From positions 92,540 through 156,539 of the forward strand of contig JANQFG010000265.1 in assembly GCA_028277985.1 (NCBI GenBank): 64,000 nucleotides of DNA. Reading direction: 5' to 3'. Source of the DNA: a bacterium. Its GTDB lineage: Bacteria > Desulfobacterota > DSWW01. The translations under genes and the position numbers were made by a program. Position 1 is the first letter of the stretch; each line of letters opens with the position of its first letter. Under the pieces are notes generated by a model. It saw only the letters and a program-made list of their open reading frames with translations. It was not told the origin of the DNA and ran no database searches. Of the stretch, positions 8,597 through 16,090 are shown one piece after another.

Positions 8597-10174
8597 CTAT
8601 ATGCCCCAGCGCAACCGCTGCCGGAGGACGGAACTCACCATCTTTCCCGTCATCAACCCGGCGGGCGCACCTCCCGGGGACATGGTCCAATGGCCTACCT
8701 GGTAGAGGTTCCGGATCGGCGTGTTTCCGGAGCCGAGCAGCCCCTTCAGTCCTCCCCGGAAAGTCTCCCCGGGATGGGCTGTCCAGCCCACGGACGCCCC
8801 GGCGGAGTTGAGGGTGTACCGCCGGAAGGTGAAGGGGGTCGACTCGACCTGGACCTCGATCCTGTTCGACAGGCCTGGAATGATCTGTTCTGCATTCATG
8901 ATCAACTGACGTGCGATTTCTTTCTTGTTTGCCCTGTACTTCTTCGTCCGTTTTCCGTCGCGAGTGCCCCACCGATCCAGCGATCGCATGGAGGCTGCGC
9001 ACTGCAGGACCACCACGCTTTTCCCCTTGGGGGCCAAGGCAGGATCATGCAGGGTCGGAACCATCACCATCATCAGGGCGCGGCGAAAGAAGTCCGGGTT
9101 CGTGTGGATTTCGCTCATGTCCAGGGTGTCGTAGGTCGGCATATGAAGAATGTGCCCGCAGCCCCGGGTCGGGATCGACTCGGTGGGCATGTTAACGCCC
9201 AGATAGACGGAGAACACGGACTCGCCCACCTCGGCCTGCTGGACACGTCGCAGGTATTCAGTCGGTACCGCAGATGGAGGCACCATTTCCATGAAGGTCC
9301 GACGGAGGTCCCCGTTGTTGACGATGTACCGGGCTCGGATAGTTTCCCCGCCCTCTAGCTCGATCCCGGAGGCAGTGCCTTGCTCCACCCGTATCCGTTC
9401 CACGAGGGTTCCGAACCGGATCTCTCCGCCGTTCTCTAAAATGCTCCGGACCAGCAGCTCGGGAACCGCCTGAACGCCCCCTTTGGCGGGGTAGTAGTAG
9501 TCCATCATCGCATAGGCGAAACTCATGCCGAAAGACGCGGGGTTTCCCCTGTTTCCCACGGAGAGGAACCGGATGAGTTTCGGGTCCTTCACAAAGGTAG
9601 ACAGGTATTCGGCGATCGGTACGTCGAGCAGTTTCAAGAAGCCCTGGATACCCTTGAAGGCGGAAACACTCCGCAGAAACCAACCGGGCGTTTCAAGGAT
9701 CGCCCTTCGCGTGGGCATGTACAGCGGATTGGGTGCACGGGTAAGAGCCTCCATGATCCGGCAGAACTCGATGGCTTCGCCCTGGATGCGGTCCAGGGCC
9801 TTGGATTCGCGAGGAAAAACCTCCTTCAAATGACCGTAGAAAAGCCTCAAGTCATCGATGCGCTCCATGGGGCACAACAAATCGGGGAAGCCGTAGGCCA
9901 GTTTGCTGTAGCGAAGCTCGATTCGATCTTTCAGATCGAGCTCTTGCAGCATGGGCAGCAGAAGTCCCGTGTCCTCACAGCCCTGGATGGCGCCGTCAAA
10001 GGTGTACCCTTTTCGATTGAAAGAGTTGAAGTAGCCTCCCGGTTGGCGTGCCTGCTCGCAGATCAACACCTTTACGCCGTGTTTGGCCAGATAGGCTCCC
10101 GCGGTCAGGCCGCCGATGCCCGACCCGATGATCACCACGTCGTAGGGATTCGGCCCGGTTCTGGTCGCGTTCAT
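8597..10174 (-). CDS. Phytoene-desaturase/retinol-saturase-like FAD oxidoreductase
   Basis: Start chosen at the ATG at 10174 (MNATRTGPNPYDVV), with GGAG 7 nt upstream; the longer frame from 10273 would overlap the preceding gene. N-terminal Rossmann motif VVIIGSGIGGLTAGAYLAKHG, then QARQPGGYF, typical of the CrtI/CRTISO/retinol-saturase group. The C-terminus carries the second FAD motif (NLYQVGHWTMSPGGAPAG). 525 residues, normal length. It probably reduces, oxidises or isomerises double bonds in a polyprenyl- or lipid-like substrate. A second member lies at 23095-24681. It sits between a geranylgeranyl-reductase-like gene and a MATE exporter. Substrate not identifiable. Confidence 0.85.
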   Translation of the reverse strand: MNATRTGPNPYDVVIIGSGIGGLTAGAYLAKHGVKVLICEQARQPGGYFNSFNRKGYTFDGAIQGCEDTGLLLPMLQELDLKDRIELRYSKLAYGFPDLLCPMERIDDLRLFYGHLKEVFPRESKALDRIQGEAIEFCRIMEALTRAPNPLYMPTRRAILETPGWFLRSVSAFKGIQGFLKLLDVPIAEYLSTFVKDPKLIRFLSVGNRGNPASFGMSFAYAMMDYYYPAKGGVQAVPELLVRSILENGGEIRFGTLVERIRVEQGTASGIELEGGETIRARYIVNNGDLRRTFMEMVPPSAVPTEYLRRVQQAEVGESVFSVYLGVNMPTESIPTRGCGHILHMPTYDTLDMSEIHTNPDFFRRALMMVMVPTLHDPALAPKGKSVVVLQCAASMRSLDRWGTRDGKRTKKYRANKKEIARQLIMNAEQIIPGLSNRIEVQVESTPFTFRRYTLNSAGASVGWTAHPGETFRGGLKGLLGSGNTPIRNLYQVGHWTMSPGGAPAGLMTGKMVSSVLRQRLRWGI

Positions 10175-10247
10175 CCGATTCTCCAATGTGTTCGGATCAG
10201 AGAGGAGTGTAGCGATGATCAATCGTATGGGAGTGGTACGGTCGCTT

Positions 10248-11477
10248 TCACAACTGGATCGGGTAGTGCCCATGGCGGAGGCGATAGATCATGTTCTTCT
10301 TTGCGACGGCCCCGATGCCCACATCTGAGAGGCCGTTGTCCTGACCGCCGAATGCCTTCAGGTCCTGCCAAATGGAGCGGATCTCTTTCAGGGAGTGTTT
10401 CTTCCAAACCGCCTTCATGTCCATTCGAAACGGGCTGGCCTGCACCATTCGCAGCGGATTGGTCTGGTCCATGCACAGGTCCACCTCCTTGCGGGCAATC
10501 CGACGATAGACGTCGAGAGCGGGTTGCCCGGTCCTCTCTGCCGTAAGAATGGCCTCCGCTGCCAGATCCCCCGAAGTGAGCGCACAGGAGATGCCCTCGC
10601 CCCCGTTGTGGATGAAACCGGCCGCGTCCCCGGCTGCCAGGAAGTTCCCCCGTCCCAGGGTGAAGCGGTTGACCGGGGCCTGCATCACCCCTGTCATCCC
10701 CTCCCGCAGAAGGGTTTCGTGGATCTCGAAGCCGTATCTTTCCGCCAGGAGGGATACGAAATTGGCATGGTACGGGGGCAGCTTGCGATTGCCCATGGCC
10801 CCCACGCCCACGTGGATATCGTCATCCTTGATGTTCGCCCAGGCATAGAACCCTATGTCCAAATGGAAGAACACGTTGTAATGATGCGGGTCCAAGTCGA
10901 TCTCCCCTCGATAGTGGACCTGCATCCCGGTTCCATACGGCAGACCTCGGAAAGCCTCCGGCATCACCCGCCGTATGGATGGGGAGTTGCCCCCGTCTGC
11001 CGCGACCAGGTACTTTGCGTTGAACGAAACCGCTCGGTTCTGTCCCGTTTTCCCTGGAGGCCGGCAAGTGACCTTGAAGCCGCCCTGTGGTTGGGGTTCG
11101 ATATTCTGAAGTGCGAGATCGTCACGGATCTTCGCTCCACTCGCCTTTGTCAGGAAGAAGTCTAGATGAGAGCGCCATACATTCGGGATGGCGTGCCTGG
11201 ACGGCACCACCACGGGATCCGGCAGGGAGGGGAAATGAAGGGCGATCCCGTTCAGGAAACCCGGGTGGCAGTAGATCTCCTCCGGCATGGGTCCGAACTT
11301 CCGGTGGATGAAATCGACGGCCCAATCGGACAGGATGCCGGAGCACATCTTGTGCCGGGGAAGCTTCTTCTTCTCGATCAACAGACAACTCATGCCCCCG
11401 GCTACGAGGGTCCGTGCTGCGGAAGCGCCTGCCGGCCCTGCACCGATCACGATTGCGTCCCACTGCTTTCCAGCCAT
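10248..11477 (-). CDS. Geranylgeranyl-reductase-family FAD oxidoreductase
   Basis: 409 residues. GxGxxG motif VIGAGPAGASAARTL, then IEKKKLPRHKMCSGIL, the PRxKxCxG signature of the geranylgeranyl reductase/FixC family, and the second FAD motif AAGDAAGFIHNGGEGI. These enzymes typically reduce isoprenoid double bonds or pass electrons to quinone. A strong ribosome site (AAGGAGGT) lies 6 nt before the ATG, directly downstream of a perfect hairpin (11502-11538). Neighbours: SDR upstream, CrtI-like enzyme downstream. Confidence 0.85.
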   Translation of the reverse strand: MAGKQWDAIVIGAGPAGASAARTLVAGGMSCLLIEKKKLPRHKMCSGILSDWAVDFIHRKFGPMPEEIYCHPGFLNGIALHFPSLPDPVVVPSRHAIPNVWRSHLDFFLTKASGAKIRDDLALQNIEPQPQGGFKVTCRPPGKTGQNRAVSFNAKYLVAADGGNSPSIRRVMPEAFRGLPYGTGMQVHYRGEIDLDPHHYNVFFHLDIGFYAWANIKDDDIHVGVGAMGNRKLPPYHANFVSLLAERYGFEIHETLLREGMTGVMQAPVNRFTLGRGNFLAAGDAAGFIHNGGEGISCALTSGDLAAEAILTAERTGQPALDVYRRIARKEVDLCMDQTNPLRMVQASPFRMDMKAVWKKHSLKEIRSIWQDLKAFGGQDNGLSDVGIGAVAKKNMIYRLRHGHYPIQL

Positions 11478-11501
11478 GATGACCTCCTTGTGGTTTCTTA
11501 G

Positions 11502-11538
11502 CTAGCCCATATGGAGCCGGTCGCTCCATATGGGCTAG
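11502..11538 (-). repeat. Perfect 16-bp hairpin between SDR and reductase genes
   Basis: CTAGCCCATATGGAGC (11502-11517) and its exact reverse complement (11523-11538) are separated by a 5-nt loop. The stem includes the stop codon of the upstream SDR gene (TAG at 11537-11535 on the minus strand) and ends about 25 nt before the start of the next gene. It lacks a T run, so it may be an mRNA-stability or processing hairpin inside the operon, an attenuator, or a protein-binding palindrome. Confidence 0.85.
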
Positions 11539-12362
11539 GGTTCCTGTCTATATCTTCGTATTGCCGCGGTCATCATGCGCGCGGTCAAGTCGCTGATCGT
11601 GGGACTGATTCGATGGAGCCACCACTGATAACGGGAGCGAAAGGGAAAGACGATGATCGCCTGGTTGCGGGCCACGCCTTTCAGGATCAGGTTGGCCGCC
11701 TTCGGGGCCTTCACGAGCATGAACGACGGAGCCTCGCTGAACAGGTCCCTTTTGTAGGTACTCAACCTCGTGGCGTCGTCAACGATGCGGGACTCCACCG
11801 GCCCTGGACAGGTCACGCTCACCTTGACGCCCAGGCCGGCTCCCTCGGCGCGGAGAGATGTGGAGAGGCCCACCACGCCGTGTTTGGTAAGGGCATAGGA
11901 GGTGGTTGCCACCACGGGGTAAAGGCCCGCCTCGGAAGCCGTATTGACGATGTGCCCGAATCCCTGTTCGACCATCAGGGAATAGGCTGCGGTCGTCCCG
12001 TAGACCACGCCCATCAGGTTGATTTGGATGATGCGGTCCCATTGCTCGGGCGTCATGTCGCGCACTTCACCCAGGTTGGCGATGCCCGCGTTATTGAACA
12101 TGTAGTCGAGCCGCCCGTGGCGGGAGGCCGTCTGGTCGACGAGGTTTTGAACTTCATCGGACCGGGTCACGTCGAGGCGCACCGCTTCGGCCTGTCCGCC
12201 CTTTTTCGAGATGCCGCCGGCAACCCGCTCGGCTCCCTCTGAATTCACGTCTGCGGCGACGACCTTTGACCCTCTCTTTGCGAGTTCCTCGCAGAGAGCC
12301 TGTCCGATCCCGGAAGCGCCCCCTGTAACGATCACCACCTTGTCCTTGAACCCATCCGGCAT
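11535..12362 (-). CDS. Short-chain dehydrogenase/reductase (SDR)
   Basis: Start chosen at the ATG at 12362 (MPDGFKDKVV), with AGGAG about 8 nt upstream, rather than 12389. 275 residues. Classical SDR features: TGGASGIG cofactor loop near residue 12, Asp in AADVNS pointing to NAD(H) preference, NNAG, catalytic Ser in NTASEAG and YALTK (Tyr/Lys pair). It would oxidise a secondary alcohol or reduce a ketone. It is in the same minus-strand run as two lipid/isoprenoid-type flavoproteins. Substrate unknown. Confidence 0.9.
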   Translation of the reverse strand: MPDGFKDKVVIVTGGASGIGQALCEELAKRGSKVVAADVNSEGAERVAGGISKKGGQAEAVRLDVTRSDEVQNLVDQTASRHGRLDYMFNNAGIANLGEVRDMTPEQWDRIIQINLMGVVYGTTAAYSLMVEQGFGHIVNTASEAGLYPVVATTSYALTKHGVVGLSTSLRAEGAGLGVKVSVTCPGPVESRIVDDATRLSTYKRDLFSEAPSFMLVKAPKAANLILKGVARNQAIIVFPFRSRYQWWLHRISPTISDLTARMMTAAIRRYRQEP

Positions 12363-12423
12363 GTTCCGCTCCTTGTTCCTGCTGACCATCTGTTCCCCGT
12401 ACCGTACGTTCAGCCCCTGGTTT

Positions 12424-13599
12424 TCAGAAGGGATGTCCCGCCCGCCCGCTTCCAGTCATGTCTCCTTGTTCCGACCCGAGAGACCGAATGAGGGACTCGA
12501 AATGCGTGCTCCCCGTGGCGGAATATGTTTCATTGTCGACCGGCCCGACGTCTCCGGCTGCGAACAGGAGCTCGCAGTGGCTGATGATTTCGTTCTCCCC
12601 CATCAAGATCCCGACACCCTCCAATGCCGACGCAGGAAAATGCTCGACAGCCAACTCTCTCACAGTCCGGGGTCCGCCCTTCAGGATCTCGAGGATGTGC
12701 GCGCTTCTCTGGATGTGGTGATCGAGGATCTGGTCGATCCTTGCCCGAAGATCCAGTTCGTTCCAGCCACGGTTGTAGAACAGCCGATGGGCCGGAAGCG
12801 CGAGTGCCTCGGGAATCTGTCGCGCAATCTCGTCGAGCCTCTTGAGAGAGCGAATATAGGCCCTGAGCCCGTAAACCGAATCAGGGGATGAATAGGCCGG
12901 GGGAAGGATTTCTCTGACCGGATCGGAAAAAGCTTCCCGGGTTGGAAAAGGGGTAATTTCCGGCAACACGGTGTCCCCGAGGAGGATTGCCTCCTCTCCC
13001 ACGAGGACGGCCAGGGCGTCCGGACTGTGCCCCGGCAGGTGGACGGCCCGAACGCCTTCGCACAGGCTGCCTGCTCCGTCCCCGACCGTTTCCACCTGTA
13101 GCCGGTTTCGTGCCTGGTGATAGGCAAGGCAGTGTTCGTTCGAAAAGCTTTCCGGCATGAAACAGTGCCAGCAGGAGGCCGGGAAGTCTTTTCGAACGTC
13201 GGCAGGGGCCTGGTCCGGAAAGAAGCGAATCAGGCGTTCATAGATTTGATGCGCTCTGACCTTTGCGCCTGTGGCTGTCGCCACTTCGCAGAGGCCTCCG
13301 TCATGGTCTTCGTGACCGTGGCTGACGATGAGAGAGTCGATGTCCGCCAGGGAGACGCCGGCAATGTCCAGCATCTCGATGAGCGCCGCCCCCATGCCGA
13401 CCCTTCCCGTGTCGACCAGAAAGGTCTGGTCCGCATACACGAGATAGTTCCAGGAAGGGCCGAAATCCCAATCTCCTCCATAGAAGTTCTTGGTGGCGAG
13501 CCCGACGATTTCGAGGCCGGATGGAAACGGGAATCGGACGATCATTCCGTTTCCCCTCTCATCCCCCTCCCGGATGACCCTTACCACCTCCTGCAGCAT
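12424..13599 (-). CDS. Metallo-beta-lactamase-fold hydrolase
   Basis: 391 residues. The binuclear metal motif is HGHEDHDGG (HxHxDH), followed by the His in HLPGHSPD and the Asp in LLGDTVLP, with a late His in LPAHRLF: the complete set of metal ligands. The C-terminal ~110 residues form a winged-helix-like domain (HIQRSAHILEILKGGPRTVRELA), as in the MBL/lactamase-like 2 and RNA- or thioester-hydrolase subgroup. GGGGAGAG precedes the ATG. It is the first gene of the minus-strand run ending with the MATE exporter. A thioesterase or lactonase role is possible but not shown. Confidence 0.87.
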   Translation of the reverse strand: MLQEVVRVIREGDERGNGMIVRFPFPSGLEIVGLATKNFYGGDWDFGPSWNYLVYADQTFLVDTGRVGMGAALIEMLDIAGVSLADIDSLIVSHGHEDHDGGLCEVATATGAKVRAHQIYERLIRFFPDQAPADVRKDFPASCWHCFMPESFSNEHCLAYHQARNRLQVETVGDGAGSLCEGVRAVHLPGHSPDALAVLVGEEAILLGDTVLPEITPFPTREAFSDPVREILPPAYSSPDSVYGLRAYIRSLKRLDEIARQIPEALALPAHRLFYNRGWNELDLRARIDQILDHHIQRSAHILEILKGGPRTVRELAVEHFPASALEGVGILMGENEIISHCELLFAAGDVGPVDNETYSATGSTHFESLIRSLGSEQGDMTGSGRAGHPF

Positions 13600-14147
13600 C
13601 TTCTCTCCCCTGTTTGGCGTGCGGTCCTACCCCCGATTCTCCGGGCGAAGCCCTGAAGCCTGATCCGGAATGTTCTCCGTCAAAAGGAAGGGATAGCTCA
13701 ATTTCTCGATGACAGGTCGAAACTTATGGAGACATATAATTAAGTTTTGACAAGCAGGGTAGAAGTTGACCCGGTGGTTCATGGGGACTATTCGTGACGG
13801 AGCGGTTCGGCAGGGTCTCTCGAATCGGGAAGACATTTTTCTTCTACCTAATCGATATATTCAATGATATACTATTCTTACATGCCTGCGTAAGACTGCC
13901 TCTCTACCGTGTCGGACCGAAGGTTCGGGCTTTTTTCCCTTGACAGACTTGAAAGAATACAATAAAACCGACATAGATAAGATTTGACCAGCTGGCTAAA
14001 AAATTTTTTGACCACTCAACGAAGATATTACAGGAATCGGCCAAAAAGACAAGCTGAAAATCGGAAGCTCCGGGACCTCTGCAGAGGCAATGGGAGAGGC
14101 GACGCCCTGCACAAACGTGAGGAACCAGGGACACAAGGAGAAAGCAA
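13600..14147. other. Intergenic leader between divergent operons
   Basis: 548 bp without a gene, much more AT-rich than its surroundings between 13720 and 14030. It holds several TTGAC boxes (13747, 13940, 13984, 14008), an AT-rich stretch around 13845-13880, and the operator described at 13983-14019. The plus-strand gene at 14148 has AAGGAG at 14135-14140. No small ORF with a convincing ribosome site was seen. No known riboswitch was recognised. Confidence 0.6.
13983..14019 (+). promoter_or_regulatory. TetR-type operator pair, same family as the sites at 27.1, 31.2 and 36.1 kb
   Basis: TTGACCACTCAA (14008-14019) is the exact reverse complement of the operator at 36111-36122, and the identity continues for 17 bases (TTTGACCACTCAACGAA). 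A second TTTGAC half-site lies 24 bp upstream (13983), the same spacing as in the 36.1 kb site. By my count 33 of 41 bases match between the two. The -10 region here is weak (CAGGAA at 17-bp spacing), so the exact promoter is unsure. It lies 130 bp before the transport-cluster lipoprotein gene. Confidence 0.65.
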
Positions 14148-14978
14148 ATGAGGCAAATGCGCATCCGACCCATCCTGCTCGCTTCTCTGGCTTTGTACCT
14201 GCTCGCTTCTCTGCTCGTGGCGTGCGACGAGGAGCAGGTCGTGGTTCCTCCTCGTGAGACCGTAACCGCATCCGGTCTCGTGTATGAGATGCCGCTGCAA
14301 ACACCGCTTGCCGGGGCGAGGGTGCAGTTGATCAGTAACGAGTTCTTCATTGATGACCCCAACTTCGTGAGGAACTGTGATTGCCAGGGAGATCTGTGCG
14401 ACGTCTGGACGATTAGCGACGCGCAGGGTCGGTGGGAAATGGAGGTTCCGGTCCAATACGACGAAAACTGGTTGCCCCGCAACATGCTCATGAAGGTGTC
14501 CATGGGCTCGAATCCACCCCAATACAACCTGTTTCAACCCGGAGGAACGAACCAGGGCGACTTGCAGATACTCAATCCCATTTTCTATCTATTGTTTGCA
14601 CTGGACGGCATTCTTGGGGGTGCGGACCTGGACGACCTCGCCGTGATGTTCGGTGTGGCCATCGGGTTTGTCGAGATGGACTACCCGCAGGAGATTGCCA
14701 CCATACCGGGGGTGGCGATCTCTGCTGAGGCCGGCGACCCGGCGGAGGAGTTCCCGATCACCTACCTCAGCGATATCGGCCTCCCGGACCCGAATCTGAC
14801 CGAAACGTCCGCCTTGGGCGTCTATTACTTCGCCGTGCCGGATGCAAACGACGCCGTCGCGCCCCAGATAGGGGTCGAGGGCACAAAGCCGGGTTCGGTC
14901 TTTGTACCCAGCTATTTCCCTGCCTGCCCGGGGAGTTCTACGGGTGTTGCCGTGATCGACCCCTACTACCGGCCTTAG
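14148..14978 (+). CDS. Predicted lipoprotein of unknown function heading the transport cluster
   Basis: 276 residues. Signal with lipobox LLVAC (Cys at ~26), then an acidic EEQ, which suggests outer-membrane sorting. Residues ~40-110 (TASGLVYEMPLQTPLAGARVQL) look like a carboxypeptidase-regulatory/transthyretin-like beta sandwich; the rest is not recognised. AAGGAG lies 7 nt before the ATG. It is the first gene after the AT-rich operator region and precedes the YCF48-MMPL-DUF1302 genes. A role as an envelope accessory of that transporter is inferred from position only. Confidence 0.7.
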   Translation: MRQMRIRPILLASLALYLLASLLVACDEEQVVVPPRETVTASGLVYEMPLQTPLAGARVQLISNEFFIDDPNFVRNCDCQGDLCDVWTISDAQGRWEMEVPVQYDENWLPRNMLMKVSMGSNPPQYNLFQPGGTNQGDLQILNPIFYLLFALDGILGGADLDDLAVMFGVAIGFVEMDYPQEIATIPGVAISAEAGDPAEEFPITYLSDIGLPDPNLTETSALGVYYFAVPDANDAVAPQIGVEGTKPGSVFVPSYFPACPGSSTGVAVIDPYYRP

Positions 14979-15079
14979 GTGAGGGGGGCGTGGTTTGGAT
15001 ATGGGGGGAGCGATCGACGGTATGAACTGAGGTTCGGGATCGGGAAATCGGCTTGAAGTGTAAAATACAGGGGGGAAGA

Positions 15080-16090
15080 TTGAAGAGCCGTCAGAAGGAA
15101 GCCCATTCGATTTTGGAAACGAACTCGCAGACACCCTTTCTGGTTCTCGCAGCCCTGCTGGTTCTTCTCTGCATCCCTTCCTGGGCCTCTAGCGACGAAT
15201 CCCCTATCTGGACATTCGATTTCCGTGACGTGTTCTACGATATCGCATTCCTGAACGAAGAGGTCGCGGCGATCGTCGGCGCTCGGGGCCGGGTGCTCGT
15301 GTCCCATCCGAAGTACCCGAACTTGTGGAGCCCGAGGGATTCCGGGACGAAGCAACTCTTGACCTGCCTGAGCTTCGTCGACGACCGGAGAGGCTGGGCA
15401 GCCGGCCATGGGGGCATCATCGTCCACACCGCAGACGGTGGAAACACCTGGCAAATTCAAAGAGCATCGTCTGCTGAAAACCAGCCCCTCCTCGACATCC
15501 AGTTCCTGTCCCCTGAGGTTGGATACGCCTGCGGCGCCTATGACACGTTCCTTTCGACCGCGGACGGCGGGAAGACCTGGACGCTGAGTGCCCCCGGGTC
15601 CGACAACATCTACAACAGCCTTGCCTTTCTTGATGAAGAGAACGGCTATCTTGTAGGCGAGTTCGGCACCGTCCTCAGGACCACGGATGGGGGCAAGTCC
15701 TGGGAACAGCTCGATCTGGGCGGTTTTCAAGGCTCCCTGTTCGGCATCACCCTGCTTTCCCCGCAGTCGATTCTCGTGTACGGGATAGCGGGGAAGGTCT
15801 TGAGATCAGAGGACGGTGGCCGCCAGTGGCAGGATGTTTCCGCAGATCAGGCCAAGTCGCTGTTCAGGGGGGCCGTGAATGGAGAGAAAGTGGTGCTCGT
15901 GGGGGCATCCGGGACCCGCCTCGTCAGCGAGGATGGCGGAAAGACCTTCACAAAGAACCTGGACAAGGACTTCATCTCTTTTGCCGGTGTGGGTGCCCAT
16001 CCGAGGGGAGGGTTCGTGTGCCTGGGCGAAAGAGGCAAGATTGATCTCCTACAGATACCGGGCGAGAAACAGGAAGAGAGCGTAGATTGA
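15080..16090 (+). CDS. YCF48/BNR-repeat periplasmic beta-propeller
   Basis: A TTG start at 15080 is preferred because AGGGGGGA lies just before it; a TTG at 15053 would add nine residues and has no ribosome site. Signal peptide (FLVLAALLVLLCIPSWAS). The mature part contains repeated blades with TADGGNTW, TADGGKTW, TTDGGKSW, SEDGGRQW and SEDGGKTF, the YCF48/BNR pattern. Its stop overlaps the TTG start of the MMPL transporter (TTGA), so translation is coupled. YCF48-like propellers are, from general knowledge, often neighbours of MMPL/DUF1302/DUF1329 genes and probably serve as periplasmic parts of that transporter. Confidence 0.85.
   Translation: MKSRQKEAHSILETNSQTPFLVLAALLVLLCIPSWASSDESPIWTFDFRDVFYDIAFLNEEVAAIVGARGRVLVSHPKYPNLWSPRDSGTKQLLTCLSFVDDRRGWAAGHGGIIVHTADGGNTWQIQRASSAENQPLLDIQFLSPEVGYACGAYDTFLSTADGGKTWTLSAPGSDNIYNSLAFLDEENGYLVGEFGTVLRTTDGGKSWEQLDLGGFQGSLFGITLLSPQSILVYGIAGKVLRSEDGGRQWQDVSADQAKSLFRGAVNGEKVVLVGASGTRLVSEDGGKTFTKNLDKDFISFAGVGAHPRGGFVCLGERGKIDLLQIPGEKQEESVD

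Noticed and set aside
8562..9002. N-terminal extension of the MATE transporter
   Set aside because: 147 extra residues are Arg/His/Pro-rich, have no homology and overlap the oxidoreductase gene; the ATG at 8561 gives the normal MATE length.
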